Assembly: GCA_030620095.1 (NCBI GenBank)
Contig: JAUTXW010004475.1
Location: 682,001 to 746,000 of the forward strand
Direction: 5' to 3'
DNA: 64,000 nucleotides
From: Kuschelorhynchus macadamiae
Taxonomy: Eukaryota; Arthropoda; Insecta; Coleoptera; Curculionidae
The first letter of the stretch is position 1, and each line of letters begins with the position of its first letter. The notes under the pieces were generated by a model that was given only the letters and a program-made list of their open reading frames with translations, was not told the origin of the DNA and ran no database searches. Of the stretch, positions 34,889-47,755 are shown piece after piece. Made by a program: the position numbers and the translations under genes.

Positions 34889-36164
34889 CTAATATTTGGG
34901 ATCGGCACAGGGGTCCAAATGCGTTACTGTAGGAAGACACACATGAGAAATTTAAGCTCCATACAATAATGTAAGTTTGGCAACAATGCAAGATAGCCTT
35001 TCTTCAAATTGTCATATTAACGAATATGACGCATTGGAATACAGTGAAAATATCGAATTTCTTTTTGGTTTTTTAATAGAAAAAGTGGTTCATCCATTTA
35101 TTTTATTTTCTTAAAACAGTTAAATGAAGGTAAACTTTCTATTTTATATTAAAAAATTATCAAATTCCGTGGGTTTAATTGTTTACAAGACCCCAAAATT
35201 TCTAAAGGTTTAAATGGGGGCACCCATATTATCGTTAATTTTTTCGCAAAATATGGCTAAATTAATCTACTTTTATATTGACAACCTCTGTCGGCGTCTG
35301 TTGTAAATGTAGGGTTATGTTAATGTTTTACTTTAATAATCTATTAGAACTGTCTGCCAAGTAAATTTAGTAATGTAATATGTACTGAAGACCTACAAAA
35401 TAAAGTTCCTTTTATGCTAATCTTAGAGGGCTTCTAGCTCAAATTGAGGTGCTGAATGAAGTAAAACATACGCTAAGATATAAAAACATTGTCTTTTACA
35501 ACAAAATAAAACCAAAATATAATAATGTACAATATTTAATAACTTTTCTTGGAGTAAACTTAAACTTAAATTATTTACGGTCATAGTCATTTACACATTC
35601 ATCACAAACACTATAAATACAAGCAAAAAGCAGGTGAACCAGGCTTAAATACATTTCTCGGTTTCGGTAAACTATGTTGACACTCTTAAATCTCGTTTAT
35701 TTTTGTTTCTTTTTGTTTTTATCTACCATTCTAGCAGCCCAAATTGAGAAAATGTGTGGAAAACTCTCATCAGCACTCAAAAATTACTTTAAGATGTAAT
35801 TGTTATACAAATCGAAGGTAATTTTGATTTTAAACATCTTTCTGACTGTTGCCATCAGTGCTGCCAATCTCAAATTCCAGATTGTACACGATGTGTTTGT
35901 AAATTACCCACTTTTACCCGCAGCCTAATATCTAATTACTCGCAATTTTACCCACATGAATGAAATTAGAATTTAAAGTATGAAATTGATGAAATAATAA
36001 AATTTGATTAATTCATTGATGGTATGGTATGGTAATTGGATTATTGACTCTGTTCCGGGTGGAACAATTTATCAGCTCATCCTGGGGTGCATCCAGGGAA
36101 CTGGTAGAACACGTGGTTCTGTCCACTGAATGCAAAATTATGTTTAGTAGGAAAGTTAATTAAT
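34889..36164. other. Anonymous AT-rich DNA
   Basis: No coding or repeat feature is recognised. Confidence 0.4.
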
Positions 36165-36431
36165 CTTGTTCTAATGCATCTTGGCTTCCACAGGTTGCTC
36201 CTTAAAGAAGTACTACTGGTATCACGAGATGACCCATTCTTTCAAATCATCCCTGTACCCCTCCTACTCCCGCCACAGGATCTGATCCCTTTATTGCGGG
36301 GTCGTTAGTTTCCACTCTGAGCGTTTGAGTCTCTTGCATTTCCTCGAAACAACACAGCAACACCGGACACGTGGAACCACTTATGTTAAAAACACAGAGG
36401 TTTGTCTTCTACGGGGCGATTCAAGAGACTT
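36165..36431 (-). repeat. R1 dispersed repeat, copy D (inverted, internally deleted)
   Basis: It is the reverse complement of R1: CACGTGGAACCACTTATG at the right and GGTATCACGAGATGACCC at the left. It lacks the middle part present in copies A-C (from GAACGTGTGAGG to the ATTAGCG segment). Confidence 0.68.
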
Positions 36432-37440
36432 GATTAATTCATTGATAATAATAAAAATATAAATACCAATTTCGAACGAACTTTTATAGTCGATGTCGTT
36501 TTGAGTTCCGGTAGGATGACCGAAAAACGAAAGGTTAATTTGTACGGACCACACCAACGTTGCCAAATTAGGGATAGGATACCAAGGTACATGAACATGA
36601 TAGTATAAACCTATTTTGTGTATCTCAAAAATAATTGAACAAATAAAAGAAATTTTTATTTTAATAAAAAAACATTGTTTTATATACTTAAAAATATATT
36701 TTGTTCACGCAGCAGCAGCAGGTACATATTGAAAATACGAAAAGCTTATGAAGAATTAAAATAAATCATCCGAGCACCTAAATACCTAAGTATTTATATT
36801 AGCCATTTATCCATGATTACTACAACATAAACGTGACGAATACATTATAAAAAATTAATCAAATATGAATAGGATTTATAAGCACGACATCACGAAATCC
36901 TTACACCATTTACATTTTGTTTCAACGTTAGTAGGTATTAATGGTATTAATAAAGAAAAGAAACCATCAGCCTTCAAATCAAATTAATGTTTTTAACTTT
37001 TGAGTTGAAGTACAACAATAGAGAAACATCTCTAGAATGCTTATAGTCTTACCTATGCCGCATACGCGCATCTTTTGAGTGTAGAAAGAGATGGAAAAGG
37101 AAAAGGCATTAGATACTAAGGTACGCAACAGAGGCAGAGAGTGACCTTTTCTAGCAGTCTAGAGATTTACGTCGATGAGTACAACTGACGACAACAGTGC
37201 ATTTCGACGTTGCAATGGGTATCTGAAAAGAGAATCTGGCTTCACAAAATTAAATCTCGAATTTTTGCTTGTGACTTAGATTCCTGAATTACCCGCTTTT
37301 ACTCGCACGGAAATTCTTACCCGCACATTGGCAGCACTGGTTGCCATCACCATGCTTGTTTATAATTTGATGTGCGATGTTGCCATATTCATAATTAAAG
37401 AAATACCTATAAGTTATGATACACGTAAAACTAAATTTTT
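36432..37440. other. Anonymous DNA
   Basis: No gene is recognised. A short CAGCAGCAGCAGG run lies near 36709-36721. Confidence 0.4.
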
Positions 37441-37449
37441 TTATAACAA

Positions 37450-37620
37450 AACTTATAATTAATAAAAACGCGGATTAGGTTAGGTTAGGATTAGGAATTC
37501 CGAGTCTATATTGAAAGCGGGATGTTTCTGTATCAAAAACTATATTGTTAGGTGAATCTGTCCCGCTAACGTTAGGTTAGCCCAGGTTCGTCAATAAAAC
37601 CTTCATTAAAACTATAATAA
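37450..37620 (+). repeat. Partial tRNA-like-element end joined to R2
   Basis: GCGGATTAGGTTAGGTTAGG followed by GAGTCTATATTGAAAGCGGG matches the right half of the 10106-10369 element. From about 37550 (GGTGAATCTGTCCCG to CATTAAAAC) it matches the R2 repeat. It is probably a truncated composite. Confidence 0.5.
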
Positions 37621-38827
37621 TAACAATAAATAATTACAATTCTGTTGTCCAAATAATTTTCAATTGGTGATTTCATTTCCTCTAACAAATTGGTAAATCT
37701 AAAATCTGGCAACATTGCTAAATTTTTCGTTTTAAGGCTGTCAAATTGTGACGGAGTGTGACTTAATTAATTTTTTTTTAGGAAAACTTGCATATCCCAC
37801 AATTTTTATTTTTGAAATGTAATAGGGTACTTTCTGGAAAAAAAATAAAATATGCAAAAATCGCCTGTCAGGATAGTTTATCGGCCCCCATTTCTCTATA
37901 TGACCAATGATTGAGAACTTCTTGTTTGAATCAATATTCATTTTAATAATCCCAAAACCAATACAATGAGGCACTAAAACAACAAATCTCATAAGAAACC
38001 CACGTAGGTGAAAAGTAAACAAAGCGATTTTAGCAGCAATATGGCCGAACCAATCAAAAATTGGCTACTTTATACTCCTTATAAAATCACCGATCAAATC
38101 TTGTACCAGCGCCCCTATCTCCGAAACCTCAAGTACAAGAGGTAATAGTTTACTTGTAGTAAATAATTACACTAATTCTTACTTCTAAGTTGCAACAGGA
38201 GAATAACGACTGGTAATAGGCAGTTTAAAGTAGCAGTAGACGGTAACTTTTTCTACTCGGCAACGACTCGTTTAACTTTATAGTAATATGTTATAGGAGT
38301 ACATTTGAACATAATGGAGTAGTCTCTGCAAAGTTCAAGAAGGAATACTTAAAAGTCGTAATTTAGAAAACATATTAGAAATAGTAACTTTGAATAATTA
38401 CTATTATGTCACGGAAAAGAAAAGACGACCTTGGAGTCAATTCCTTAAGTAGTGGTTTGGCAGTAGTTATTATATAATTAGTTTACATGGAAATTTACTT
38501 TAAAGTATTATTCGCAGTAACAAATACATATATAATACTTAAAAACGTGTAACCCAAAGTGTTTGTTGGTATATAGTAGGATTATTAGTAATAAATACGT
38601 AAAAACTCTTAAAGAGTAGTAGTGGAAACAGTTGTAGCTACTTTAGTGCTACCTGGACACATAAAAATTAAGGTCTACTTCATTAAAATAAGAAATATTA
38701 AATAAATTCCCCTAAAACTTAACAAACCCATAACAAGGGTTAAATTCGCAGCAATATCTTAGAAAAACATTAAAACTAAATACAAAACCAGGTCAGACAG
38801 AGGTTCAGGAAAATCATTTCCACTATA
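37621..38827. other. Anonymous AT-rich DNA
   Basis: Nothing is recognised. Confidence 0.4.
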
Positions 38828-39056
38828 AATGCACTTTTAGTTTCACGAAATGTCAATTTCAAGTTAGACTTCGGAGTGAATGTAAATGGAGCTTTAAGCT
38901 AAATTAAAGGTTTTTTTCATTATAGCGGTAAAAAAACACTTATATTCCTGGAATAGTTGAATGTGTAAAAATATTAAAAATTAAACAGTTATTGAATGCC
39001 ATCCGCAAGCTGCTTGCTTCGGTCCGAAGTCAACTTTGAAGTGCAGGAAGTGCAAT
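38828..39056 (-). repeat. Dispersed repeat M, copy 2, first part
   Basis: It is the reverse complement of the 22270-22432 part of copy 1 (CCGAAGTCAACTTT, TATAGCGGTAAAAAA). It is interrupted at 39056 by a hAT and resumes at 42284. Confidence 0.65.
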
Positions 39057-39541
39057 AGGGATGCATGCACGATACTGTACGATATTCTAGAATATCGGTA
39101 CTTTTTCCCCGATACCCGATATTTTGTATAGATATTTTTAATATGATACATCCTCTGTATCGGTGCAAATTGCTGTATATACCATTCGATCCATAATATT
39201 AATATTTAGCTTCCGGAGTCATCCAGCGTAAAATCCAAATTCTGGCTGGCTATTAAAAAATCTCGTATTAAATTGCAAAATACATATGTCTATGAGAGTT
39301 ACAAGTAAGCAAAATTTTTACAATTACAAGTGTTTATAAATTTCAACTTTGATATTTTTAAAGTGCCGAAATTTAAATTTTCAAATTTTACCGGTTTTTA
39401 AAATGCTATAAAATTCAAGCTAGTTTTATGGCGGAAAAAAGTAACTGTTTGAAAAAATATCTTCTGATATAAATACTCTGCTTGCTTCGTTTAAAATCAA
39501 GGTGATTCCATTATCCCAGATTTCTTAAAAAATACTGAATT

Positions 39542-40442
39542 CAGTGTTGCCAGATGGATTTTTCTGTCAACAGTAGGACAGGACCAAAAAAAATAATAGA
39601 TTGGCCTGTCTGAACAGTAGGTTTTTATTTAACGCGTTTTTTTTCATAAAATAAACAAAATATACTGAAAAACAAGAAAACCGGAACTTCTGAAACATAA
39701 GTGATAACCTATACCCTTAAACTTAATAATAAGAATATTTTTTTTACGAAATTGATCTGATAGGCCAGATTTATGTCAAAATCGGTACTTTGACCAACCA
39801 GAATAACTCAGCAAGAAAAACTTTTCGTAGCTGTCAGAACTAGCCCTTGCCTTAGAGCTAAAACTAGGAAACAAGTAAACAATTAACAATTTAACTTTAA
39901 CTCTACTTTAAAAGATAACCTAAACTAATTATCTACTCTTCTTCAGCTAAATTGCGAAAAAAAAAACAGCAAAACAAATATTAAAACACACGCACTAGAA
40001 CGCATTGTAGTCTGTCTACCGGGAATACCGAATATTTTGGTAATAAGCCGTCGGGGAATCTCAACCAACAAAATCAGGGGGCGTCAAGCCAATTTAGCGG
40101 CGACTAAGGATGCACGTTTTCAGATGTTTATGAAACGTCGGTATATCAACTGAAAATATCCATATTTTTATATTGATGTTTTACAAGTTCTATATTTAGT
40201 ACATCGGTACTTTTTTAACGATATTTTTCATGGATTTAAATCGACAATAAAAAGCAGAGCAAATATTTTCACATCTTCAGTGTGCATAGTTCAGTGTGTA
40301 TAGATGGCAAAATTGGGGTTGCTAGAGTTTTTTTTCGTATGTTGTAATAAAGAATTTCAACAGGAGATTTTGACGTGAAAACAGTAGAACAGTAAGTGGA
40401 AGCTAAAAACAGTAGATTTACTGTTAAAACAGTGTAACACCG
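39542..40442. mobile_element. Small nested hAT (TSD ACTGAATT)
   Basis: ACTGAATT is duplicated at 39534-39541 and 40443-40450. The left end CAGTGTTGCCAGATGG and the right end (inverted: CGGTGTTACACTG) form a partly decayed hAT-type TIR. No coding capacity. Confidence 0.7.
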
Positions 40443-40896
40443 ACTGAATTTAATCATCTCGCTAGGTTCAATTTACAGCTTACTTTTATTTAGAAAACAG
40501 TGAAGTTAAATGGACACAGTTGAAAGTAACTAGATGTTATAGCAAAAATCTCTACAATTCCCCAAACATTTTAACTGAAAAGTTCCTACTATTCCACAGA
40601 TATAATTTCGGATAATAAGTAAAAACACACACAAGTAGCTAATGAACTACAACATTTAAATTGCAACAATTTAATGCTTTTAATAATACGATGACTTTCC
40701 TCAATCTTCAATATTACTATATGAGGGGAATCAATGATTTTAATAATCTTTTATCTATAGTTCGGTATAATCTGCAATTCCAGGATAATCTGGGGTTCCG
40801 GGTAAATCACTTTTTATTTTGGATGGCTGGACCTCTTTTCGGGATGATTTTTTTGATGTCGTTAATGACAACACCATTTAAAACTTCCCTGTCCAG

Positions 40897-41734
40897 TAGA
40901 GATGGGACATGTAACTCATTTTAATGATGCGCCTCACTGACTCTGGTTCACTTTACTGAGTTAGCTCACTGGGTCGGCTCAATTGAGCTGCGAAACGAAG
41001 GAGCGAATACACTTCTAACGTCGTTTGACAAGGCTCCCAACTCATGAATTGACTCCCGGACCACGGTTCTGCCATCCTGGGGGCTCGTAGTTGTAAAGGA
41101 CAGTGGACGGGATATTGTGCTCGGCTAGTACGTCGTAGAATCACCGCGACGAATTGGTCAAGTTTAGTGTTTTAATTTTTAACGTTATACAGTCTGACTA
41201 TGCAGAATTTCTGTTCGAAATTTTTCAAATAAATTAGGCTCTTATTTATTTCTTTTATGATAGGTATTAAAACTTTTTTTTTATAATTATTATTAAAAAT
41301 GATTTCACGATATTGTCTAAAAAAAAGGCATCATATGTTCTTTTTCATAATTTTAGTATAAATAATATTTAAGTTTATTGTATTTTTCAACCTACATTAT
41401 TTTCTTAAATAGTAAATTGCCTTATTTTGTATGCGTATTTACCAATAGGCAGTTCTAACCACATCTAATATCTATATTTATATTTATTTTACATCTAAAC
41501 AGCCGAAATAAAAAGATAAAACCTAAAGAGTTAAGACCGCTAAGTCGCACAGTCAATGCAATTCGACTCTTTCGGTGGTCGCTGACTTTGCAGCTCTTCA
41601 TCGTCGCAAGTCGTTCCCGCTCCGTTATACTGTAAGTGAGAGGTGATTCAGAATCGAAAAAGATCTTACCGCGGAGCTGCTTCAGTGACTTAACTAAGCT
41701 GATTCTTTGAGCTAGTTAGAGTTACACATCTCTA
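40897..41734. mobile_element. Small nested hAT (TSD CTGTCCAG)
   Basis: CTGTCCAG is duplicated exactly at 40889-40896 and 41735-41742. The left TIR is TAGAGATGGGACATGTAACTC and the right, read inverted, is TAGAGATGTGTAACTC. This is an 838-bp element without transposase. Its ends resemble those of 42408-43362. Confidence 0.87.
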
Positions 41735-42283
41735 CTGTCCAGTTGATTGGGTTTTTTGTTTTTACCTATATTACCACCAAAAATACTATCTTTCTAACAA
41801 TTCACACCTAAACAAATACATAACATGTTTGTAGTTCCCCGGCTATGATATTCGGAAAGTCAAATATTTCGGCCAGTGCTGATGTTGCAATTACCTAAAG
41901 AACATTTGACATGCTAGAGGTTCAATATGACTTTTCTGTTATTTTTTATTGGTGCGCACTATACCAACCAAGGTATATTCTCCGATTAAGTAGTAAATAA
42001 GCATAGAAGGATAAAAATCCCTAGCATCACCCTACTTCCCTGGGCGCAGTAATTATTACAAATTCTCTCTAGAACTAAGGACAATCGAACAATTCCCTAG
42101 ATCGTATATCACTGTTAGAAAATTACAATACTCCGGATCGAAAATGCATCGATACTTCGAGTATCGATTCTTTTTAGTACGATTTTCAGATACTCTATCT
42201 ATAAACAAGGCCGATACTTTAATCACCGATCTGGATCGATCCGAAATATCGATACTTGGGAGTGGATCGTGCATCGCTAAAGT

Positions 42284-42360
42284 TCACTTCAAAATGTAAA
42301 TGACACCACACTGTTGCCATTTGCCAAGCTTTAAGTTATCCTACTATTCGTATTCCATTT
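42284..42360 (-). repeat. Dispersed repeat M, copy 2, second part
   Basis: It continues repeat M after the hAT: AATGTAAATGACACCACA and TTGCCATTTGCCAAGC match 22195-22250 in reverse complement. Confidence 0.65.
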
Positions 42361-42407
42361 GACAGGAAATTGATGATGCGTGTGGTTGAGATTTTTCGGC
42401 AATGTTT

Positions 42408-43362
42408 TAGAGATGGCAAAAGCGGGTCTTTTTATTGAGTCAAATCAGTCAAGTTATCAGCATTAAATGAATCACGTCACTGACTCGAGTCATCGAGTCA
42501 TTTATCGGAGCGGAGTTCAGAGTGTACCTGTGACTTCTTGCTGGCCGCGAGCGGCGGCGTACTGCTTACCACTCGTTGGATGCTCAGTGAATCCCTCGAA
42601 TTTACAGGTTTCAATTTGGTTTGCATGCGGACGGATAACATTAGTTTTGCTCCTAACTAGCAGATGACGCATTTTGATGAACATTCTGGAATTTTATGCA
42701 TGTTTGGTTAATGGTTATTAGGTTATTAAGACTAGTAATTCTCCGGATTCTGAGTACTGCGTAGATGAGTTTAGTTGATATGATATTTTAATCATTGGTA
42801 TTATTCGCAATTATTGTGTGTCCTTGGATAATATTTTGAAAATTAAATGTCAAGATTAGAAAACAAACGAATGCAGTGTGGGAATTCTTTACTCGTATTA
42901 AGGAGTTATAGGTTTTGTTTGGTTTTGTAAATTATAAATACTTAAATAAATATATTTTGTAATGTTCTAATCGTCATTATATTTTATTTATAATGTATTA
43001 TCTTTATTCTATTATTATCTGAAAGTCTAAAGTGTAAGTATGAATTATACTAATTTATAATCAATTATAAGCGGATGAAAAACCTCTTCCGTCTATCGGT
43101 TATGTAAAAATATTGACAATTAAATAATATTTAATTCATCCGGGATCGACTGCCAGGCATAGAACAAAGAACGATTCACACATTGTTCCGCTGTAAAGAG
43201 TAACGTGAGCTGAAACAGGAGTCAGAGTGTACGTAGAAAGTGAACTTAGCAATCGTTTGAGATGCAGGACTCGAGTGATTTTAAGATAAATGGCTCGAGT
43301 GATTCATTAAAATTAAAGATCGGATCACGCGAACCGAATCACTCACTCCCTAGCTATCTCTA
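42408..43362. mobile_element. Non-autonomous hAT just upstream of the host gene (TSD CAATGTTT)
   Basis: CAATGTTT is duplicated at 42400-42407 and 43363-43370. The left end is TAGAGATGGCAAAAGC and the right end, inverted, is TAGAGATAGCTAGGG. Subterminal regions repeat CTCGAGT/GACTCGAG-type motifs. No transposase. It ends 173 bp before the start codon of the membrane-protein gene, so it may sit in or next to the promoter. Confidence 0.87.
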
Positions 43363-43535
43363 CAATGTTTGACATTAACTATTTGTCATCTCTATTTTGT
43401 CAACAAAGTGTAAATACCTCATCAAAGTTAAAAATTGATATAAATCAATTTTGATACTACCGCAGTTTGTAGGGTAAAATATATACCTAAATTATATTAG
43501 TAACAAAAATTGTAATCCCGTGTTTTTCTTTCGCT

Positions 43536-44055
43536 ATGGAAGATGACCATGAAGAATTATTGCCATATACTACGGATGAGGAGTCTCTCTCAGAAACTGA
43601 GGACCAATGTTGCCCCGTAGAGAAGCCTGATGATCGGTATTTTATGCCTCTAAAATTCTTTGCACATACAAAATCAGAATTCTTTTTTGTTCTGGTGTTG
43701 CTCATTGTCTCCTCTGTAATTTTATTAATTGTTTTACCTCTATATATTAATGCAATTAACGTTCAGGGAAATGTTTATTCCCTTATAGCATTTAATATTC
43801 CCCTCTCAACAATCATTTTGTCAGTTACATTAATTTCAATGAAATTTTTATGTAACAATTTTAAAAATCAGCGTTTATTGAATATTCCAATCCATTTTTG
43901 GAGGCTTCTCCAACTAACTTGTATTTATGTTTGCTGTGGCTATTTGTACTTGTATGGATCAGACAGAAACAGAGTACTATGCCACTTGCAAGATCCTATC
44001 AAGGGAATTGTCTTGGTTTTTGCTTTATTGTATTATTTTTTCTTCTGTAGGAACT
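43536..44055 (+). CDS. Multi-pass membrane protein gene, exon 1 (possible CRT-like transporter)
   Basis: The start ATG lies in the context CGCTATGGAAG. The exon encodes residues 1-173 plus one base of codon 174. Residues 1-40 are acidic and cytosolic-looking, with an EDDHEELLP segment that fits a [DE]xxxL[LI] endolysosomal sorting motif. Hydrophobic segments lie at about 49-71, 82-104, 122-141 and 153-171; HLQDPIKG sits between the last two. The donor is GTGAGT at 44056. The layout suggests a DMT/CRT-like transporter (chloroquine-resistance-transporter relatives in animals), but I assign the family only tentatively. A TATA-like TTGATATAAAT occurs near 43436, about 100 bp upstream, in the gap left by the hAT at 42408-43362. 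Confidence 0.85.
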
Positions 44056-44150
44056 GTGAGTATATAATTTTTTTAACTGATGAACTATTTTAATAATGCA
44101 TATACAATTTCCAGTTATTTTTTCTAAGATGAGGTATTATTATTTTTCAG
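44056..44150 (+). other. Intron 1 of the membrane-protein gene (95 bp)
   Basis: It runs from GTGAGTATAT to TTTTTCAG, phase 1. Reading through it gives a stop shortly after the donor, whereas splicing joins the open frames on each side. Confidence 0.85.
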
Positions 44151-44395
44151 TAATGGGACTTCACAGAATATTTTCAACCACAACAGTCATTGTAGGACTA
44201 TTTATAGCAGTTGACTATGGCTTATGTGATGAATTTGTGTGCCGAGGATATGATAGAAAACAAGTAACTGATGATGGAAATTCTTGGTCATGGAAAACAC
44301 ATAGTATTTGGACTGGGTTATATATTTTTAGTTTAACTTTGTTTGCTGCATTTTTTACTTTATTAGACAGATACCTTGCTCCTGATTATGAAGTG
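44151..44395 (+). CDS. Membrane-protein gene, exon 2
   Basis: The first two bases complete codon 174 (Leu), and 81 further codons follow to residue 255. It begins LMGLHRIFSTTTVIVGLF, continuing a helix from exon 1, then a loop with paired Cys (GLCDEFVCRGYD), then a helix at about 227-247 (WTGLYIFSLTLFAAFF). The donor is GTAAGT at 44396, phase 0. The two Cys at about 199 and 204 could form a lumenal disulfide, as DMT/CRT loops sometimes do; that is inference. Confidence 0.87.
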
Positions 44396-45639
44396 GTAAG
44401 TACTATTGGTCATACAAAATAAAAACCGTTGCAAGTCATTGACAATGCATTTAAGTGGTTGCAGTAATACCACTGTACAAATGTAACTGCAATGGAATCG
44501 GGGCAACAAGAAAAACAAATACAGATGTAGTTATGAAATTGGCAGAAAATTTGATGTTGGCATGTTTTATTTTTTGACATTTCATTTTTAGAGGTTTACT
44601 TTTATCTGGCAATCAAGAAATTGTTCTTTTTAGGAAAATTATAGTGTTATATTTACAATTTCTTAAAGAGCTAAAGTAGTTAAACTGTTACTTCTAAGAA
44701 CTGGTAGCATCTTTGATATGCTAAGTTGAACAAGAACGAAAAGATAATGGTCCATTGCCTTAATGGCTGTTAGGGAAGTAATTGGAATATATTCTAAATA
44801 TATTTTGTAGTTGTAGCACTAAAGTTAAGTGTGTTCACTGTGAGTGATATTTTACAAGATAATGAAATTTTAAAATCCCCTAAAAAGCTTAACTCTTCTA
44901 AACAGAAAATGTATCATTCCAGTAAGTACTTCTAACCCAAGAATAGAACGTCATTGTGTCATTTGAAGTAAACCTAACTAGTGGTGGGCAACAAGTATTA
45001 ACTATACTAATAAAACAATTATACATTTAATGGTATTGAACCAACAGACAGAAATAAATAGGAGTCCTTATACAGGAGAGTTCACGAACTGATCTGAGAG
45101 GTATTCGTTGACATAGTAATATGCCCTTTCAAAGAGTAACCAATTTATGGTTTGAATGGAAAAAAAGATGTTCCAAGCTGAGGCTAGGACTTATGATACT
45201 TCTCAATATTGCTCTAAAGCGAGTTGATTTTTTAAGATCATATATCAAAGAAAATGTATAGTTTATTTTCATGAGAGGAGAAGAGAAAATTTGTTATCCT
45301 TATGAAACATGGATTTTTCAGGCTGGTACCATAGGTCGTTCATGGCAGGATGATAATAAAGACAATGTAAAAAATATTAGGGTTGATGGTAAATGGTAAG
45401 CTATAGAATAATTACCTATGCAAAAGTTTTAATTATAGATTCAATATACTTCATGCTTGTAATAAAGATGGATTTATCGAGGATACTGAAGTTATATTTT
45501 CTTCGAAACCCCAATTTAGTGATGAAAGGAACAATCTTTTTCTGCAATAAAAAAATGATATTTAAAAGATTCTGGTTACTGGTGCCCCAAAATGGAATGT
45601 CAAACCAAACATGCAATTCAAATAATGCAAAATAGACTG
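44396..45639. other. Intronic DNA, nothing recognised
   Basis: The first part of intron 2 holds no repeat or coding trace that I can name. Confidence 0.4.
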
Positions 45640-46760
45640 ATCATGCTAATAAGGGCAGAGTTAATTTCTAGCAATCTTAATTGCAAAACCAGCTAATGTA
45701 AGTCTCCCATTATTCTTTAATTTCAATACTGTAAAATGTGGTCCTCAAAGTGAAGATCACTGTCTATGAATAGCCCCAAATATTTAGAAATATATTCCTC
45801 TTCATGAGGATTGCCATCCAGATTTAAGCCTTGCAGGTCACACCTAAATCCGACCATGTTTATCTTTATAACATTAAAGGAAAGTCAGTTTGAGTCACAA
45901 CATAGTTTTGTACTATTAATATCAGATGAAATATTATTTCTTAGTTGTACATAATCTTCTGCAATTGCAACAAAAATATGACAGGTCCAAGCACCGATCC
46001 TTGAGGAATGTTACCAAAAACAACTGACTGACTGAGGCCGGAGAGGCAAAACTCGAACGAGGCAAGAGCAATACCTCTAAATCCATAAAATTCAAGCTTC
46101 AGCAGCAACACTCTATGATTCACATAATGAAATGCTTACCAATTCAGACAGTCTCTCTTTGATTCAGACAGAGGTACACCATTACAAGAGAGACAACTTT
46201 TTGTTTTTAATACCATGTAAGTTGGTTTCAAAAAAAGAGAATGACCCAGGAATAGAAAAACCGTCAAATTAAAAAAGTGGATCTACAGATGAGGGCAAGT
46301 CCTGGATAAGTTTAGCTGCATTACTGTAGTAACAGCTATTAAATAAATTAACCTCTATGTCAATTCTACAATCTCAACAACTAGATTTGTTGCACAGATC
46401 ATTAATGATAGCTCAACTTTCCCTCTGCCAATTTTTATCAACCTGAAGTCTGTCATTAAATTGCAAGACTGGCTGTTTTGACTATATTGTAATTTGACAC
46501 ACATTTTGTGCCCTTGAAAAAAATTTTCAGGTCATTAAGTGACTGTAAATTTTTAGCGAATAACCATAAGTCTTTTGTAAGCCAGGTTTTATTGTGTGTC
46601 ATTTCTGGATTTCAGCCAATGCTTAGGAAAAGCTTGATTAAAGATATCCAACAAGTAACATGAAAAGCGGCAAATGGTTCAGGAGCCAATTCACATTAAG
46701 AGCCAAGCTCTGAAAGTTTTTAAAGCTGGCTGTCTAACGTGATAAAACATCTAAATTAGT
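45640..46760 (-). pseudogene. Degenerate LINE reverse transcriptase
   Basis: On the minus strand, IPQGSVLGPVIF is readable near 46000. Further downstream, around 45720-45800, YISKYLGLFIDSDLHFEDHI matches the thumb-region KFLGvxiD-xxL-W-xHI pattern of CR1/Jockey-type RTs. Frames are broken throughout. The outer limits are approximate. Confidence 0.65.
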
Positions 46761-47755
46761 GTTTCTTTGATATAACATCTTAAATATGTATTGTTTTTGT
46801 AAAGAACATTTTAAGAAATTTTATTTGATGTATTATTTTATATCTGTTGTTGACAATTAAATTATTCCATATTACATATGTGAACACTTGTGTATTTTAG
46901 CATGAATAAACTATTTTATTAATAAATATATAAATAAATTAATGGAAAAAATAATAATTAAATTTTGTTTACTTTTGCTGTAACCATTTAAATAATGTAT
47001 TGACTGGCCTTGGTCTATTTGATTGTGAGTTCAGCATAGAGCAAGAGATGTTGAGCTGGTATGGAAATATGTATATCAGCGAGCATAATTAATTTAAAGT
47101 GGTAGTAAAGAACACAATTTTAGAAATGTAATAAATATGTAGTTATTTTTTCTGTTCCAATATATTTATAATAAAAAAGTTACAAAATTTAAAAGCAAGC
47201 TAAATTAAAATATAATTTAAAAAAAATATTATACAATATAAGTACATATTTCCATATTACACAATTCTTCATTATAATAAAGTTCTTTATTATATATCCA
47301 CATAAATCAGAATATTTGAAACTATTTAAATCATATATCAAAAATATAAAATCTAAATTTACTTGTGGCTACTAATTTATTAATCCTACGTTTTCCTGTT
47401 CTCTTTGCTTGGACTAGCTCCATCTAGTCCACTATGATGGAATCATTGGATCAGCATAAAGGCAATTACAATGGTTCTGTCAATAGTAACTTCTCAGTTT
47501 CTGACAGTTCTGTGATAATCTGGCAACCATGTCCTCTCAAATATCGTTTGATGACATGCACCGGTTTTTATATTGTATGACTCACTGGCTCTTTGTTAAC
47601 TATGGTGGGCCACTGGCACATTAAATATATTCCTTCCTCACAAGTTAGTTGTTATTTTGAACTCAGCTCAGCTGCTGTAGACATTTTTGTAACCCATAAA
47701 AACTTGTTGAAAACAAATTGCAATGTTGTTCCTTAATGAAATTACTGAAAAAATG
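46761..47755. other. Intronic AT-rich DNA
   Basis: No feature is recognised. The region is very A/T-rich between 46780 and 47350. Confidence 0.4.

Larger units (their letters stand above)
39057..42283 (+). mobile_element. Decayed hAT of the same family as 23327-27017
   Basis: The left end, TAGGGATGCATGCACGATAC, and the sequence to about 39310 match the 5' (right) end of the intact hAT in reverse complement (AATTCTGGCTGG, CTATGAGAGTTACAAG). The right end (about 42118-42283, ending GATCGTGCATCGCTA) matches the other end of that element. Flanking octamers are AAGTGCAA and AAGTTCAC (six of eight agree). Repeat M is split exactly at these points, which supports the boundaries. No transposase remains; two small hATs lie inside. 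Confidence 0.78.

Noticed and set aside
40661..40924. An 87-codon plus-strand frame
   Set aside because: It crosses the left end of a small hAT at 40897, so the frame is an accident of the insertion.
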